A stretch of DNA of 40,463 nt from a virus: the IMG/VR virus record IMGVR_UViG_3300031972_003005, positions 1 to 40,463 of that record; one strand, written 5' to 3'. Each line of letters opens with the position of its first letter. Within the stretch, counting starts at the first letter, position 1. The notes under the pieces are model-generated. The model was not told the origin of the DNA, made no database searches, and worked only from the letters and a program-made list of their open reading frames with translations. Shown here piece after piece: positions 29,059-38,329 of the stretch. A program made the position numbers and the translations under genes.

Positions 29059-30248
29059 TGCAAGATTACTCAAGTGCTTCCGATGGAAATGATTTATTCG
29101 CCGGGATCATTAGAAATGCTTCTGGCGCAAACCGCACTACCAATGCGGTTAAATTTTTTGTGAGAGTGCTTACGGATCCTATTCCTATTGATGCAGATCA
29201 TGCAAAACAAGTTTTAAATGCAGGGTTTATTGAGCCTAATTTTGAAATAAAAGAAGAAAAAGGATTCGGGTTTAAAAAAAACCAAGCAATAAGAGCTTCG
29301 GAAAATCCTCAAAATGTAAGATTGATGTTTCGTGGTAGAATCGTTAAATCTAATAACGGTTTGAGGCCGCATATATTTATTAGAGATCCTTGTAAAATAT
29401 CAATTACAAGAGATCGTGCATTCGCATATAAATTGATTGCTAAACATACTTTGTTTATTTCAAAAAAATCATTTTTTGGAACTACGCCAAAATTAGGAGA
29501 TTTAGTTGAGGTTACTTTAGAGAGATCGGATTTTAAAGGTCCCAATCTTCAAGTTGCATTTTTTGACGAAATTGTAGATCAGCAACAATCAGAAATTTAC
29601 AATTTTGAAAAACGAAAAGAATGCACAAGTTTAAAGCAAATTATGGATCGTGCTGATTTTGGAGACGGCGGCGCAGTGGCTCCTGGTACTTCTGTAGCTG
29701 CTTTCGGATCTTGTGATGGAGGCTATACCGGACCATCCACCACACCTGTTACAGCTCAAACTAGAACACCGGCTGAAATAAACAACGCATATCCACAGAT
29801 TGCAGCAGTTTCTGGCTGGGCTGAAAAAATAATCCAAGTTAGCAAAGATCTTGGAATCCCCGATCCAGCTTGGCTAGCAAATGTTATGTATTATGAAACA
29901 GCAAAAACGCTTAATCCAGGAATCATCAATAGTATTGGATGTACCGGATTAATACAGTTTTGTCCAACAACTGGCGCCAAAACTGTTGGTAAAACAACTA
30001 CTGAATTAGCTGCTATGGATCCGATTACACAAATGGATTTTGTAAAACTATATTTAGAAAAATCTAACCCTAAGCGAATTTATAATGCTCCAGTTGACTT
30101 GTATATGACGATTTTTTACCCAGCTGCAATCAATAAACCAAAATGTCGTCTTCCAAACTGGGCAATAAACGCCAATAATGGGATCTCTTCACCAGAAGAA
30201 TATGCTCAACGCGCTGATGCGGCTGCAAAAATAAAGACTGGAGACTAA
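29058..30248 (+). CDS. Baseplate hub protein with SLT-type lytic domain
   Basis: A 396-residue virion protein. The N-terminal half (about 1-190) is beta-rich, with FFVRVLTDPIP and FGTTPKLGDLVEVTLERSD, consistent with an OB-like hub domain as in T4 gp5. After a flexible linker rich in Gly/Thr/Pro (205-240), an SLT-type domain follows: WLANVMYYETAKTLNPGIINS with catalytic E280, then GCTGLIQFCPTTGA. It would cut peptidoglycan when the tail penetrates. T4 gp5 uses an unrelated lysozyme domain at a comparable place. It overlaps the upstream gene by one base. Confidence 0.85.
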   Translation: MQDYSSASDGNDLFAGIIRNASGANRTTNAVKFFVRVLTDPIPIDADHAKQVLNAGFIEPNFEIKEEKGFGFKKNQAIRASENPQNVRLMFRGRIVKSNNGLRPHIFIRDPCKISITRDRAFAYKLIAKHTLFISKKSFFGTTPKLGDLVEVTLERSDFKGPNLQVAFFDEIVDQQQSEIYNFEKRKECTSLKQIMDRADFGDGGAVAPGTSVAAFGSCDGGYTGPSTTPVTAQTRTPAEINNAYPQIAAVSGWAEKIIQVSKDLGIPDPAWLANVMYYETAKTLNPGIINSIGCTGLIQFCPTTGAKTVGKTTTELAAMDPITQMDFVKLYLEKSNPKRIYNAPVDLYMTIFYPAAINKPKCRLPNWAINANNGISSPEEYAQRADAAAKIKTGD

Positions 30249-30249
30249 T

Positions 30250-31245
30250 ATGTCAACAACTAAAAAAATGTACGACATATCAAAATTGTCAGAATACAGA
30301 AAACAAATTGTCACCAACCTTAATGAATTAATTAAAGAAAATTATGTTAACAAAATTCCAAGTAATAGTGGAGTAGTCAACACACAGCCTCCATCTAAAA
30401 TTTTAAATCATATTCGTGCTCAATCTGAGACGATTTTTGGTGATTCATATATTGAAGGTACAGATCGACCATTGGGTAGAGGATATGGAAACGGAGGTAA
30501 AGGAGCTTTAGTAAACTCTCAAGCTTCTTCTGCAGTTAGAATAGTCACAGGGCGAAGCGCTCGCGCACCTAACCTTAAAGATGGAACACATGTTGACCCA
30601 AATTTTCAAACAGATGCAGCTACAATGTATATCTCTAGTATCACCGACGTTGACACAAACTTAGGCTTTTGTGATGGACCTCTTGGTAATAAAAAGGCTG
30701 AGTCTACCGTTGCTGGGGCTGCTGACCAAATTAGGTTTTTCGGATATAATGGTGTTCAAATTAGCACAGGCATACCAAATGTAAAATCTGGAATTCCAAA
30801 TGGAATGACTACATCTACTGGAGGCAAGATCGAAAGGGCGCCTCCGATTGTTTTAGCTGCCGGCAACACAGATGGCAAAAAGCCGCTATACGGACTTCCA
30901 GGAAAGTTTGCAGATGAAGAAGTATCTAATATCCAAGGTGTAGCAAAGGGTGAAAATTTACAAGCTTGTGTCAGAGAATTAGCAGAGATGTTGGATAAAA
31001 TGATGGGAGCTTTAATAAGATTAGCTATTTATCAAGGTGGTTTTGCTGCAGTATTAGGAGTGACTATTCCACCAGGAATTCAGCCACATCATGCAGTTGC
31101 TGCTGGGTATATGGTTAACGAAACATATGCTAGTTTTATTTCTTCATTAATTTCATTGCGTCTTGAAAAGGTATTTTGGGAAACCATGTACTGCTCTGAA
31201 GGTTCACCAAAGAATATTACTAGCACAAATGTGTTTACTTCATAG
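30250..31245 (+). CDS. Probable virion structural protein (baseplate region)
   Basis: A 331-residue protein, not identified by family. It lies between the hub-lysin and the giant structural gene, in a run of baseplate genes. The centre is glycine-rich with beta features (DQIRFFGYNGVQISTGIPNV, GTHVDPNFQTDAATMYISS). The C-terminus is helical (CVRELAEMLDKMMGALIRLA). No signal peptide. The gene follows one base after the upstream stop and has a GACTAATATG start context without a strong ribosome binding site. Role inferred from context only. Confidence 0.7.
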   Translation: MSTTKKMYDISKLSEYRKQIVTNLNELIKENYVNKIPSNSGVVNTQPPSKILNHIRAQSETIFGDSYIEGTDRPLGRGYGNGGKGALVNSQASSAVRIVTGRSARAPNLKDGTHVDPNFQTDAATMYISSITDVDTNLGFCDGPLGNKKAESTVAGAADQIRFFGYNGVQISTGIPNVKSGIPNGMTTSTGGKIERAPPIVLAAGNTDGKKPLYGLPGKFADEEVSNIQGVAKGENLQACVRELAEMLDKMMGALIRLAIYQGGFAAVLGVTIPPGIQPHHAVAAGYMVNETYASFISSLISLRLEKVFWETMYCSEGSPKNITSTNVFTS

Positions 31246-31256
31246 GTATTTTAAAC

Positions 31257-34200
31257 ATGGCAAACTCACAATTTTTAGAATATCAAGATACTGATAACTC
31301 AGGATTAATAGATGCCTGTGATGATTTAGCTAATGTACCGGAGCAGAAGACGTGTCCTCCGTGTCAAAAAAATATTAACTACATTGCCCCCGACTGGAAA
31401 ACTAAAAACGCTGACGAGCCATGGTTAAACGAAAAGCTATGTAAATATCAGATTACCATTGTAACAACAGAAAGAACATTAATACCTACTGCTGATGCAA
31501 CGGCTGATGAGGCTAATGAATATGTAAATGAAATATTTCAATCTTACGAAGAAGAAGCAATTGATGGTATTTTATCTTATTTTGAAAAAGACAATACAGA
31601 ACAAAACATCAACAATCTAAAGAACTTCATTGATTATGAAAAATACGATTTAGATATCAGAAAAAACTCAAGAGTTAAATTATTATTTTCTATTCCTTAT
31701 GAAAATGTTGCTTCTTTAATGGATGTACAAGAAGACGATGACGACCAAGAACAGGAAGAGCAACAAGATCTTAATGAGCGATCGACCATTGTAGTATCTT
31801 ATGATGCTGCAGAGCTGAATTCTAATATTTTAAAAGTAAGAAAAGCATTAAATTTATATGGAAAATATTTAAAAGTTTTCAGAGCCACCAACAGTATCAA
31901 CATTGTTTACGAAAATGATAATAGAATTTTTAACTTAAAGAGATATGGTGATAATGGAATTTATGGAAGAGGTGTCCTTGAATCAGTCATAAACGATATT
32001 GATAACTTTTTAAACAAAAAGGGATATCGTTTACGTGGTGGTGCTATTTCCGGTTTTCTTAAGGATGTGGTAAACGAAATTGAATTTAGTTTCACTAGTG
32101 AGTATAAACTTAAAAGAATAGCCATTACTACACGCGATTGTGGTGATAAGCAAATAGTTTTTAATTCGAAAAAAATCAAACCTTTAACTCGCAAAGGTAA
32201 CTTCAAAGATTCTACTGCGATGGCATACTTAGCTAGAATTGATGATATGGTTAGTGATATAACAGCGAGAGAACCGCCAAATTGGTCTGATTTTGTTGTC
32301 CAGCACACATTCCCCTCGGTAATACTTCTTGAAAATTGGCCATTCAGTGGCGAATCTGATGAGGCAACAAGCATTAGTTGTATTGGTGAGGCTTTATTAA
32401 GTGAAGCAAAACAGCTAGGTCAAGATGTAATTGATAAAGATTTTGACTTGGTTGACTCTGTTTTATATACATTTAATAAAAACTTATGTAAAGATGATTT
32501 AGCAGCACTAAACTTAGAAAACATAAAACTTGGCTTGGTTGAAGATCCAAGTACAATGAGTTTTGATGATAATAGGGTCAACGAAAACGAAGGTACAATT
32601 TTTGCTTTAGCAAAAGAACAAGCATTCAAAGAACTTGAGCTTGAAGGAGAGGTGTTTCTCACAGCATGTTTTAAAATGCTGAACAATGGAGATGAAAAAA
32701 ATGCACAACCTTCATCTCTAAAAGAAATGTTTGAAAATCTTTTTGATAGATTGAAGCTGTGCGGCTTAAAAGATTTATTAACAGAGTCTGCTAGCTGTTT
32801 AATGGGCGGTTTATCGTTTGAGGCAGCCTTAGCAAGTGTCATCAGATCAGCACTTTTAAACATGTCAATTTATAATTTTGGCAAAATGTTTGATTTTCTT
32901 CCTCCAGAGGACCAACAGGAAATTCAAAATTTAATTCAGCAAAAACTTGATAGTTCAGATATATTCAAGGAAGGTTCTATAAACGAGAGAGTTAGCGATT
33001 ACATTAACGCAGGTGTAGATCCTGGGTTGATAACAAACTTACGACCTTGGGAAGATGAAGAGTTTATAAGTGAGATAAAAAGCGCTGGTCAGCAAACATT
33101 AAATGGTATTAAAAATACCACACAAACTCTTTCGGCAACAAAAATCAATAACAATACAAGAACTTTAGCACAAAGATTTGATCAAAACTTAGCTGCAGCG
33201 CGCAATAACAATGGAATGATCTTGGAATTATATGTTGTATTGATTCTTGAACATTACTCAAATGATTTATTTAGCGTTCTTGAGGTATTAAACAGATTTC
33301 CTGGCTCACAGTTGGTTGCAAAGTCCTTATTATTGTTTGATTGCCCGCAGCCTCCTCTATTTGAACCGTCAGTATTAGATTTTGTCAGAGATGTTGAGTT
33401 GCCATTTTGCAAAGGTATTGATGATATTACATTTCCGATCTTAAGAAATCCATTGGAGTGGGTTCCAAGAATAAAAGATATTACTGGAGAAATGCCAGAG
33501 ATATTGAAGGTAAATTTACAAAAGGTATTGATCTCTGCTTTGTCTCGCTTAATGGTAAAGGTGTGCAACATTTTAGGTAGCGCATCGTGCAACAGCCTCA
33601 AAGCGACCGGTAGTGCTATTGGAAACTGGGCTGACATAAACAATAGAGAAGCAATTGTTAATACAATCAGAGAGGCTATTTGTGGTCCAAACGCTAGCCA
33701 ACAACAAGTTGAGAGTACTGTTATTGATATGTTTGAAAAGCTTGGTCTCGGAGCAGCAGCTTTAGCAGATACAGAAAAATTATTACAATTCACAGGCGAT
33801 ATGTCTGACTCTCTAACAAGAGGGGAGATGGTAAATTTCTTTTTAGGAAACCCAACATCTGAATCACTAACTGTTTTAGATCAATTAATTGAAGCAGATT
33901 ATCCAGAGTATAGATCTGCGTTGCCAAGCGAGGATGCGATCGCAGATTTTGGACAAAATATGGGCGTTTTAATGCCGGTTGATTTCAGAGATAATCTACA
34001 AAATTTCATCGATGAGTTGCCAGAAGATGACAGCTTACCTGCAAATGTTTCACTTTGTGCGAGCACTGAAGATTTAGAAAACTTTTGCACTTTTAGAGCG
34101 GAATTGTTAGCCGATAGGGCATCCGAAGAGCAAGCCGCACAAATGTGCGAGAACGAACAAGACGATATTTTAGAAAAGCTGGATGACATCACTAACGCCC

Positions 34201-37200
34201 TTCAGCAAGGACCATCAGAAATGATGGCTAACTCTTTACAAAGCACGCCTATTTTATCTGATCCTGGGTGCGAAAATGGTATTGTTCCCTTCCAGCCAGC
34301 AGTTGTAACAAATGCAGTCAACAAGTCAATGGATTTCACGTTAAAACAAATATTCGTTGATTTTTCGACTGATATGCTTGGAAACGGACCTGGTGAAAAA
34401 AATTGGGGTATGATTAACATGATTTTATCTGATACCCTCGGTATTCCTTTGACTGCTCATTATAGACGCGTATCAAATAGAAGAAATTATGTTGATTTTG
34501 TAACTGATGATTCTAATGTTGAAAATCAAGAAGGTCAATTTCCACTATATGTTGGAGAATGGATGCGTGATCAACTTGAAGGATTGTCAATAGCATTCAA
34601 TAGTAATAATGATTATCAAGAAAAAGAATTTTTAAAAGAAAAGCCATTTAGTGAAATACCGGGAGTTGGTCTTTACGGTTCGTTAAACATTCTAGAGTTA
34701 CCTGATGCTGGCTATAAAACTGAACCTGTGGTTGATTATCAAACAGAAACTTTACAATATATCAGAGAAGGACGAAAAGGTACACCTGACTTGGCGCTTG
34801 AATTTCGCGACAACAATAAAGGAAAGGTAACCTGGGAAGGCTCTACGTTTGTATATGGCTTTGATCTTCAATTGTTCTTATCAGATTTGACACAAGAAAA
34901 AACAGATGATGGCGAATTGGTTGTTAGAAACATTCCAGCAGATACTGCGAGGATAAACATTGATGATTTGTTAAACTTTGGAGCTGATATTACAAAAGCT
35001 GATAGAAAGCAAATGACAAAGGAAGAGAAAAAACAAATAAGATCAATATTGAAAACCCCGTCTATACAAAAGGAAAGAAAGTTTGAATTTTTAGCAGTTG
35101 ATGATACGTTTGATTTATTAACTTTACAAAATCAATATCCTACTTTTGTGCAAAGTTTTAATGTAAAGTCAGACTATGCCCCTCAATTAATACTGCTAAA
35201 TGAAATGTTAGCGGAGAATGGGTATTCTGGAACCACTGAAGAGCTAAAAGATTATTACAATTCTACCCTAGATGTTATTTACGCAAAAATCACAGAGGAA
35301 GTAAAAGATAACGAAGACGGTTTCTTATATGGCGCTCAATACGATAATTTAGCAGAAGAAGATGTAGAATATGTCGTTCAAGATGGTCAAACTGATAGCC
35401 CGGGCGGAACTCTGTATAGCGATGCTACAATAAATGGAGAGCCAATCACTAACGACGATGCTATTTTGGGAATTAGTAGAAATCAATTTGAAGCTACCAA
35501 TACAGAAGATATAAGAGTATTTTATCTAGATCCTGGTCAGTTCGGTGGAAGTTATGTAAATCCGCCGGTTTACATCAAGCCACAACAAAATAAAGGATGG
35601 TTAGGAATTATTGATATCATGTTCCCTGAACTTAGTCCTTGCAAGCCGTCTCTCACCGATTTGATTGATTTTGGACAAATATCAGAACAAGTACAGAAAA
35701 CATACGATAGTGTTCCAATGGATGAGCGTCTTAAATTTGATGAAGATTGCGCTGTTGAATTGCCTTATAACAGAATTTTAGAAAGAGAAAGCATTGCTGG
35801 AATTCAAGGTGTTATTGTTTCCGCTTGTAGAATTTTTTCAAGTGTTCACTTTATCAAGTCATTAGCGACATTTACAACATTTAAGCCTGATTTTAACGAT
35901 GTATTCAGTTCAATATATCCACAATATATTGTAGAGAATATGGAAATGTCTTTTAAAGATGTTCAAAATGCTGCCTGGGAACGATTAAATCCATTTAAAG
36001 ATGAAGAATTTTGGTATGCATTTCTAGAACAATCAGTGCAAACTTACTCCAGATTAGTTGACGATGGTACGATTATTGATCCTCCTAGTTCTGTTTTGCA
36101 AGCTATGTTTAGAATAAATGACATGCAAGAAGGTTATGATTTCCCAACAAAAGAAGATTGGAAAGCATCTCAAGATTTAACCAGCGATCTTGGTAAGGCG
36201 TTTCTTGCTAGTGCTGTTGGTGCTCCTGGTGCTGGTTTAGCAAGTTTTGCAGCTAATTTTGAGACATATACAGAATACAAAGAGAGATTAAATTTTGAAG
36301 CGATTAAAGCTTCCGAAGAGGATGCAAAACTCGTTTTAAAAGAGATGGTCAAGATTGAGCTTCAATATATGGCAGATAAATTTATTGAAAATTTAAAAAC
36401 CATGGACATAGAGCCGAAATATACAGATGTTGATTATTTTATTTTAACTCAGTTTACTGCAGGTGGGATAGATTTAGATTTAGATAAAGAAATTGTTGCC
36501 GTTGAAGAAGAAGAACCATCAGGACCTTCGTTTGGTACCACATCTAACGTCGCAAATCATGTACATGCTTATGAAGTTGATGAAAATGGAAACGGCTGGG
36601 CTTGGACTGCGTATCACCCAACAGATCCGAGAATTAAACATAAGCATCAGATTATCAATTGGGAAGTTCAAGTAGCACAATCCGATTGCTATCCAGATTG
36701 TAAAGAGATTTATGGCAATGATGGGCTTGGTCCACACAATCATAACATAAGCAGGATGATTGTTCCGATTGGAGATGTTCAATCTTATGATTACATACCT
36801 TCATCAGAACAAGTTTCTGAAGTTGGTAAGTTAGCAATTGATGCAGCTATCGAAGTAGTAAACACAGCTGAAGAAGCATTGAATCTGGATATCACCAATG
36901 AAACACTGCAACAAGCATATGAAACTGCACTTGAAGCGCTCAACAGTGTGTTGGATACCTTTGGAATTGATCTTGAACAATATTTTAGTTCTCAAAAGCC
37001 ATTTGTTATTGAAAAATATATTAGCATTAATGGTGTTAAGTATAGTATTGACGAAGGAACTGAAATAATTAAATCCAATTCTCCAACATTAAACCTATCA
37101 GATGTATATCCAGGAACATTAGAACACGTTTTTGAGCCGAAACAAATTACACAAGAGGATGAAAATTCAATTGGAGTTCGTGTATCTCCACTAGAAAATG

Positions 37201-37940
37201 ACCCCTCTAACAAGATTATTGGGCTTAAAGGTCAGCTTGGTGTCCGCCATGGCTTACAATTTTCTTCTCAGATTAATGGACAAAAATACGAGATTACATC
37301 TGTTGAAATGGATGCATTAGATTATGAAATTCAAACATTTGTTCCTGTCCAGGCGAATTCAAAAGAATTACTTTGTTTGTTGAATATGCTAAAAGAAGAC
37401 CAGAAATTTAGATTAGTATCAAGATATGTTGTGCCAGTAAATAAACTTCTTTCAACTATGGCTATTTACAATGATATGGCTTTTCTAAATTCAATTGGTG
37501 AAGTTACCGTAGATACTGGAGAATATGAAGGCTCTGGTGCAACTTTTCAAAGTAAACCAGGTATAAAAGTTACTTTTGATGATGATGGCAATATTTCATA
37601 TGCAGATAGTAAAGAGGGCTGGGCATCTGCCGACGATAGAAATCCAGGATTTTTAGGAGGCTTAGCGGTCAGAGAATGGGATAATTGGGATCAAGAATTG
37701 CTTAGAAATTCAAAGAGTAGAATTAAATCTTTGTTTAAAGGTTTTTATAACTCACGTGATTTCGATACTAGTTTTGATAGATTGTTTGACTTTGACCCCG
37801 TTGAATTTAGTGTGCAAACTTTAAAAAATAGAGTTAGACCAAACCTCTCAAGACAATTATTGCCAAAGTGGCGCAAAAAACGTACCCGAACCAATCCATT
37901 TAATTCAGAAGGTACCATTTGTAAAAATCAAGGATCTTAA
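31257..37940 (+). CDS. Giant virion structural protein (2227 aa)
   Basis: The longest gene in the window, almost certainly part of the tail or baseplate by position, between the hub and gp25/gp6. Residues 11-22 (DTDNSGLIDACD) match a calcium-binding EF-hand/dockerin loop, DxDxSGxIDxxD. About 160-180 is an acidic run (QEDDDDQEQEEQQD). Near residues 1768-1829 a histidine-rich patch (NHVHAYEV...IKHKHQI...GPHNHNI) has HxH pairs like metal-binding tail-fibre or YmaF-type motifs. The bulk is mixed alpha/beta with no repeat I can see. It may form a large wedge or ring component. No frameshift is visible. Confidence 0.85.
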   Translation: MANSQFLEYQDTDNSGLIDACDDLANVPEQKTCPPCQKNINYIAPDWKTKNADEPWLNEKLCKYQITIVTTERTLIPTADATADEANEYVNEIFQSYEEEAIDGILSYFEKDNTEQNINNLKNFIDYEKYDLDIRKNSRVKLLFSIPYENVASLMDVQEDDDDQEQEEQQDLNERSTIVVSYDAAELNSNILKVRKALNLYGKYLKVFRATNSINIVYENDNRIFNLKRYGDNGIYGRGVLESVINDIDNFLNKKGYRLRGGAISGFLKDVVNEIEFSFTSEYKLKRIAITTRDCGDKQIVFNSKKIKPLTRKGNFKDSTAMAYLARIDDMVSDITAREPPNWSDFVVQHTFPSVILLENWPFSGESDEATSISCIGEALLSEAKQLGQDVIDKDFDLVDSVLYTFNKNLCKDDLAALNLENIKLGLVEDPSTMSFDDNRVNENEGTIFALAKEQAFKELELEGEVFLTACFKMLNNGDEKNAQPSSLKEMFENLFDRLKLCGLKDLLTESASCLMGGLSFEAALASVIRSALLNMSIYNFGKMFDFLPPEDQQEIQNLIQQKLDSSDIFKEGSINERVSDYINAGVDPGLITNLRPWEDEEFISEIKSAGQQTLNGIKNTTQTLSATKINNNTRTLAQRFDQNLAAARNNNGMILELYVVLILEHYSNDLFSVLEVLNRFPGSQLVAKSLLLFDCPQPPLFEPSVLDFVRDVELPFCKGIDDITFPILRNPLEWVPRIKDITGEMPEILKVNLQKVLISALSRLMVKVCNILGSASCNSLKATGSAIGNWADINNREAIVNTIREAICGPNASQQQVESTVIDMFEKLGLGAAALADTEKLLQFTGDMSDSLTRGEMVNFFLGNPTSESLTVLDQLIEADYPEYRSALPSEDAIADFGQNMGVLMPVDFRDNLQNFIDELPEDDSLPANVSLCASTEDLENFCTFRAELLADRASEEQAAQMCENEQDDILEKLDDITNALQQGPSEMMANSLQSTPILSDPGCENGIVPFQPAVVTNAVNKSMDFTLKQIFVDFSTDMLGNGPGEKNWGMINMILSDTLGIPLTAHYRRVSNRRNYVDFVTDDSNVENQEGQFPLYVGEWMRDQLEGLSIAFNSNNDYQEKEFLKEKPFSEIPGVGLYGSLNILELPDAGYKTEPVVDYQTETLQYIREGRKGTPDLALEFRDNNKGKVTWEGSTFVYGFDLQLFLSDLTQEKTDDGELVVRNIPADTARINIDDLLNFGADITKADRKQMTKEEKKQIRSILKTPSIQKERKFEFLAVDDTFDLLTLQNQYPTFVQSFNVKSDYAPQLILLNEMLAENGYSGTTEELKDYYNSTLDVIYAKITEEVKDNEDGFLYGAQYDNLAEEDVEYVVQDGQTDSPGGTLYSDATINGEPITNDDAILGISRNQFEATNTEDIRVFYLDPGQFGGSYVNPPVYIKPQQNKGWLGIIDIMFPELSPCKPSLTDLIDFGQISEQVQKTYDSVPMDERLKFDEDCAVELPYNRILERESIAGIQGVIVSACRIFSSVHFIKSLATFTTFKPDFNDVFSSIYPQYIVENMEMSFKDVQNAAWERLNPFKDEEFWYAFLEQSVQTYSRLVDDGTIIDPPSSVLQAMFRINDMQEGYDFPTKEDWKASQDLTSDLGKAFLASAVGAPGAGLASFAANFETYTEYKERLNFEAIKASEEDAKLVLKEMVKIELQYMADKFIENLKTMDIEPKYTDVDYFILTQFTAGGIDLDLDKEIVAVEEEEPSGPSFGTTSNVANHVHAYEVDENGNGWAWTAYHPTDPRIKHKHQIINWEVQVAQSDCYPDCKEIYGNDGLGPHNHNISRMIVPIGDVQSYDYIPSSEQVSEVGKLAIDAAIEVVNTAEEALNLDITNETLQQAYETALEALNSVLDTFGIDLEQYFSSQKPFVIEKYISINGVKYSIDEGTEIIKSNSPTLNLSDVYPGTLEHVFEPKQITQEDENSIGVRVSPLENDPSNKIIGLKGQLGVRHGLQFSSQINGQKYEITSVEMDALDYEIQTFVPVQANSKELLCLLNMLKEDQKFRLVSRYVVPVNKLLSTMAIYNDMAFLNSIGEVTVDTGEYEGSGATFQSKPGIKVTFDDDGNISYADSKEGWASADDRNPGFLGGLAVREWDNWDQELLRNSKSRIKSLFKGFYNSRDFDTSFDRLFDFDPVEFSVQTLKNRVRPNLSRQLLPKWRKKRTRTNPFNSEGTICKNQGS

Positions 37941-37943
37941 ATC

Positions 37944-38309
37944 ATGTCTTCTATAGGAATAAAATTACCAATTACATATAACACAGGCGATGGTTTTACT
38001 ATGATTAAGACCATCAAGCAGATGGTAAAGCAAAATCTTAAAATGTTAATTCTAACTAATCCTGGTGAAAGGGTTATGGAGCCTAATTTTGGAGTAGGTA
38101 TAATGCAATATTTGTTCTCAAATTATTCTGATGGCGTTGGAGGTCAAATTAAAAATAAAATAGAAGAACAAGTTAGATTATATTTACCAGTTGTAAAAAT
38201 AGGCAACATACAATTTGAAGAGTCACCAGACACCAACTCAATAAGGGTAATCTTAACTTATCAAATTCCAGACATTGCTGTTAATGATTTATTAGAATTC
38301 ACTATTTAA
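37944..38309 (+). CDS. 25: Baseplate wedge protein, gp25-like
   Basis: A 121-residue GPW/gp25-family protein that helps connect the baseplate wedge to the sheath. TIKQMVKQNLKMLILTNPGERVMEPNFGVGIMQYLFSN contains the family core with NPGERVMEPxFG. It is close in length to T4 gp25 (132). It follows the giant gene by three bases and precedes the gp6-like gene by 20, the order seen in T4-like phages. Confidence 0.96.
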   Translation: MSSIGIKLPITYNTGDGFTMIKTIKQMVKQNLKMLILTNPGERVMEPNFGVGIMQYLFSNYSDGVGGQIKNKIEEQVRLYLPVVKIGNIQFEESPDTNSIRVILTYQIPDIAVNDLLEFTI

Positions 38310-38329
38310 TGTAAGGAAATAACGTATAT

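Noticed and set aside
33254-33793. 179-residue minus-strand ORF within the giant structural gene
   Set aside because: It is antisense to a long uninterrupted coding frame, with no ribosome site or recognisable protein; same for 31961-32374 and 32420-32863.
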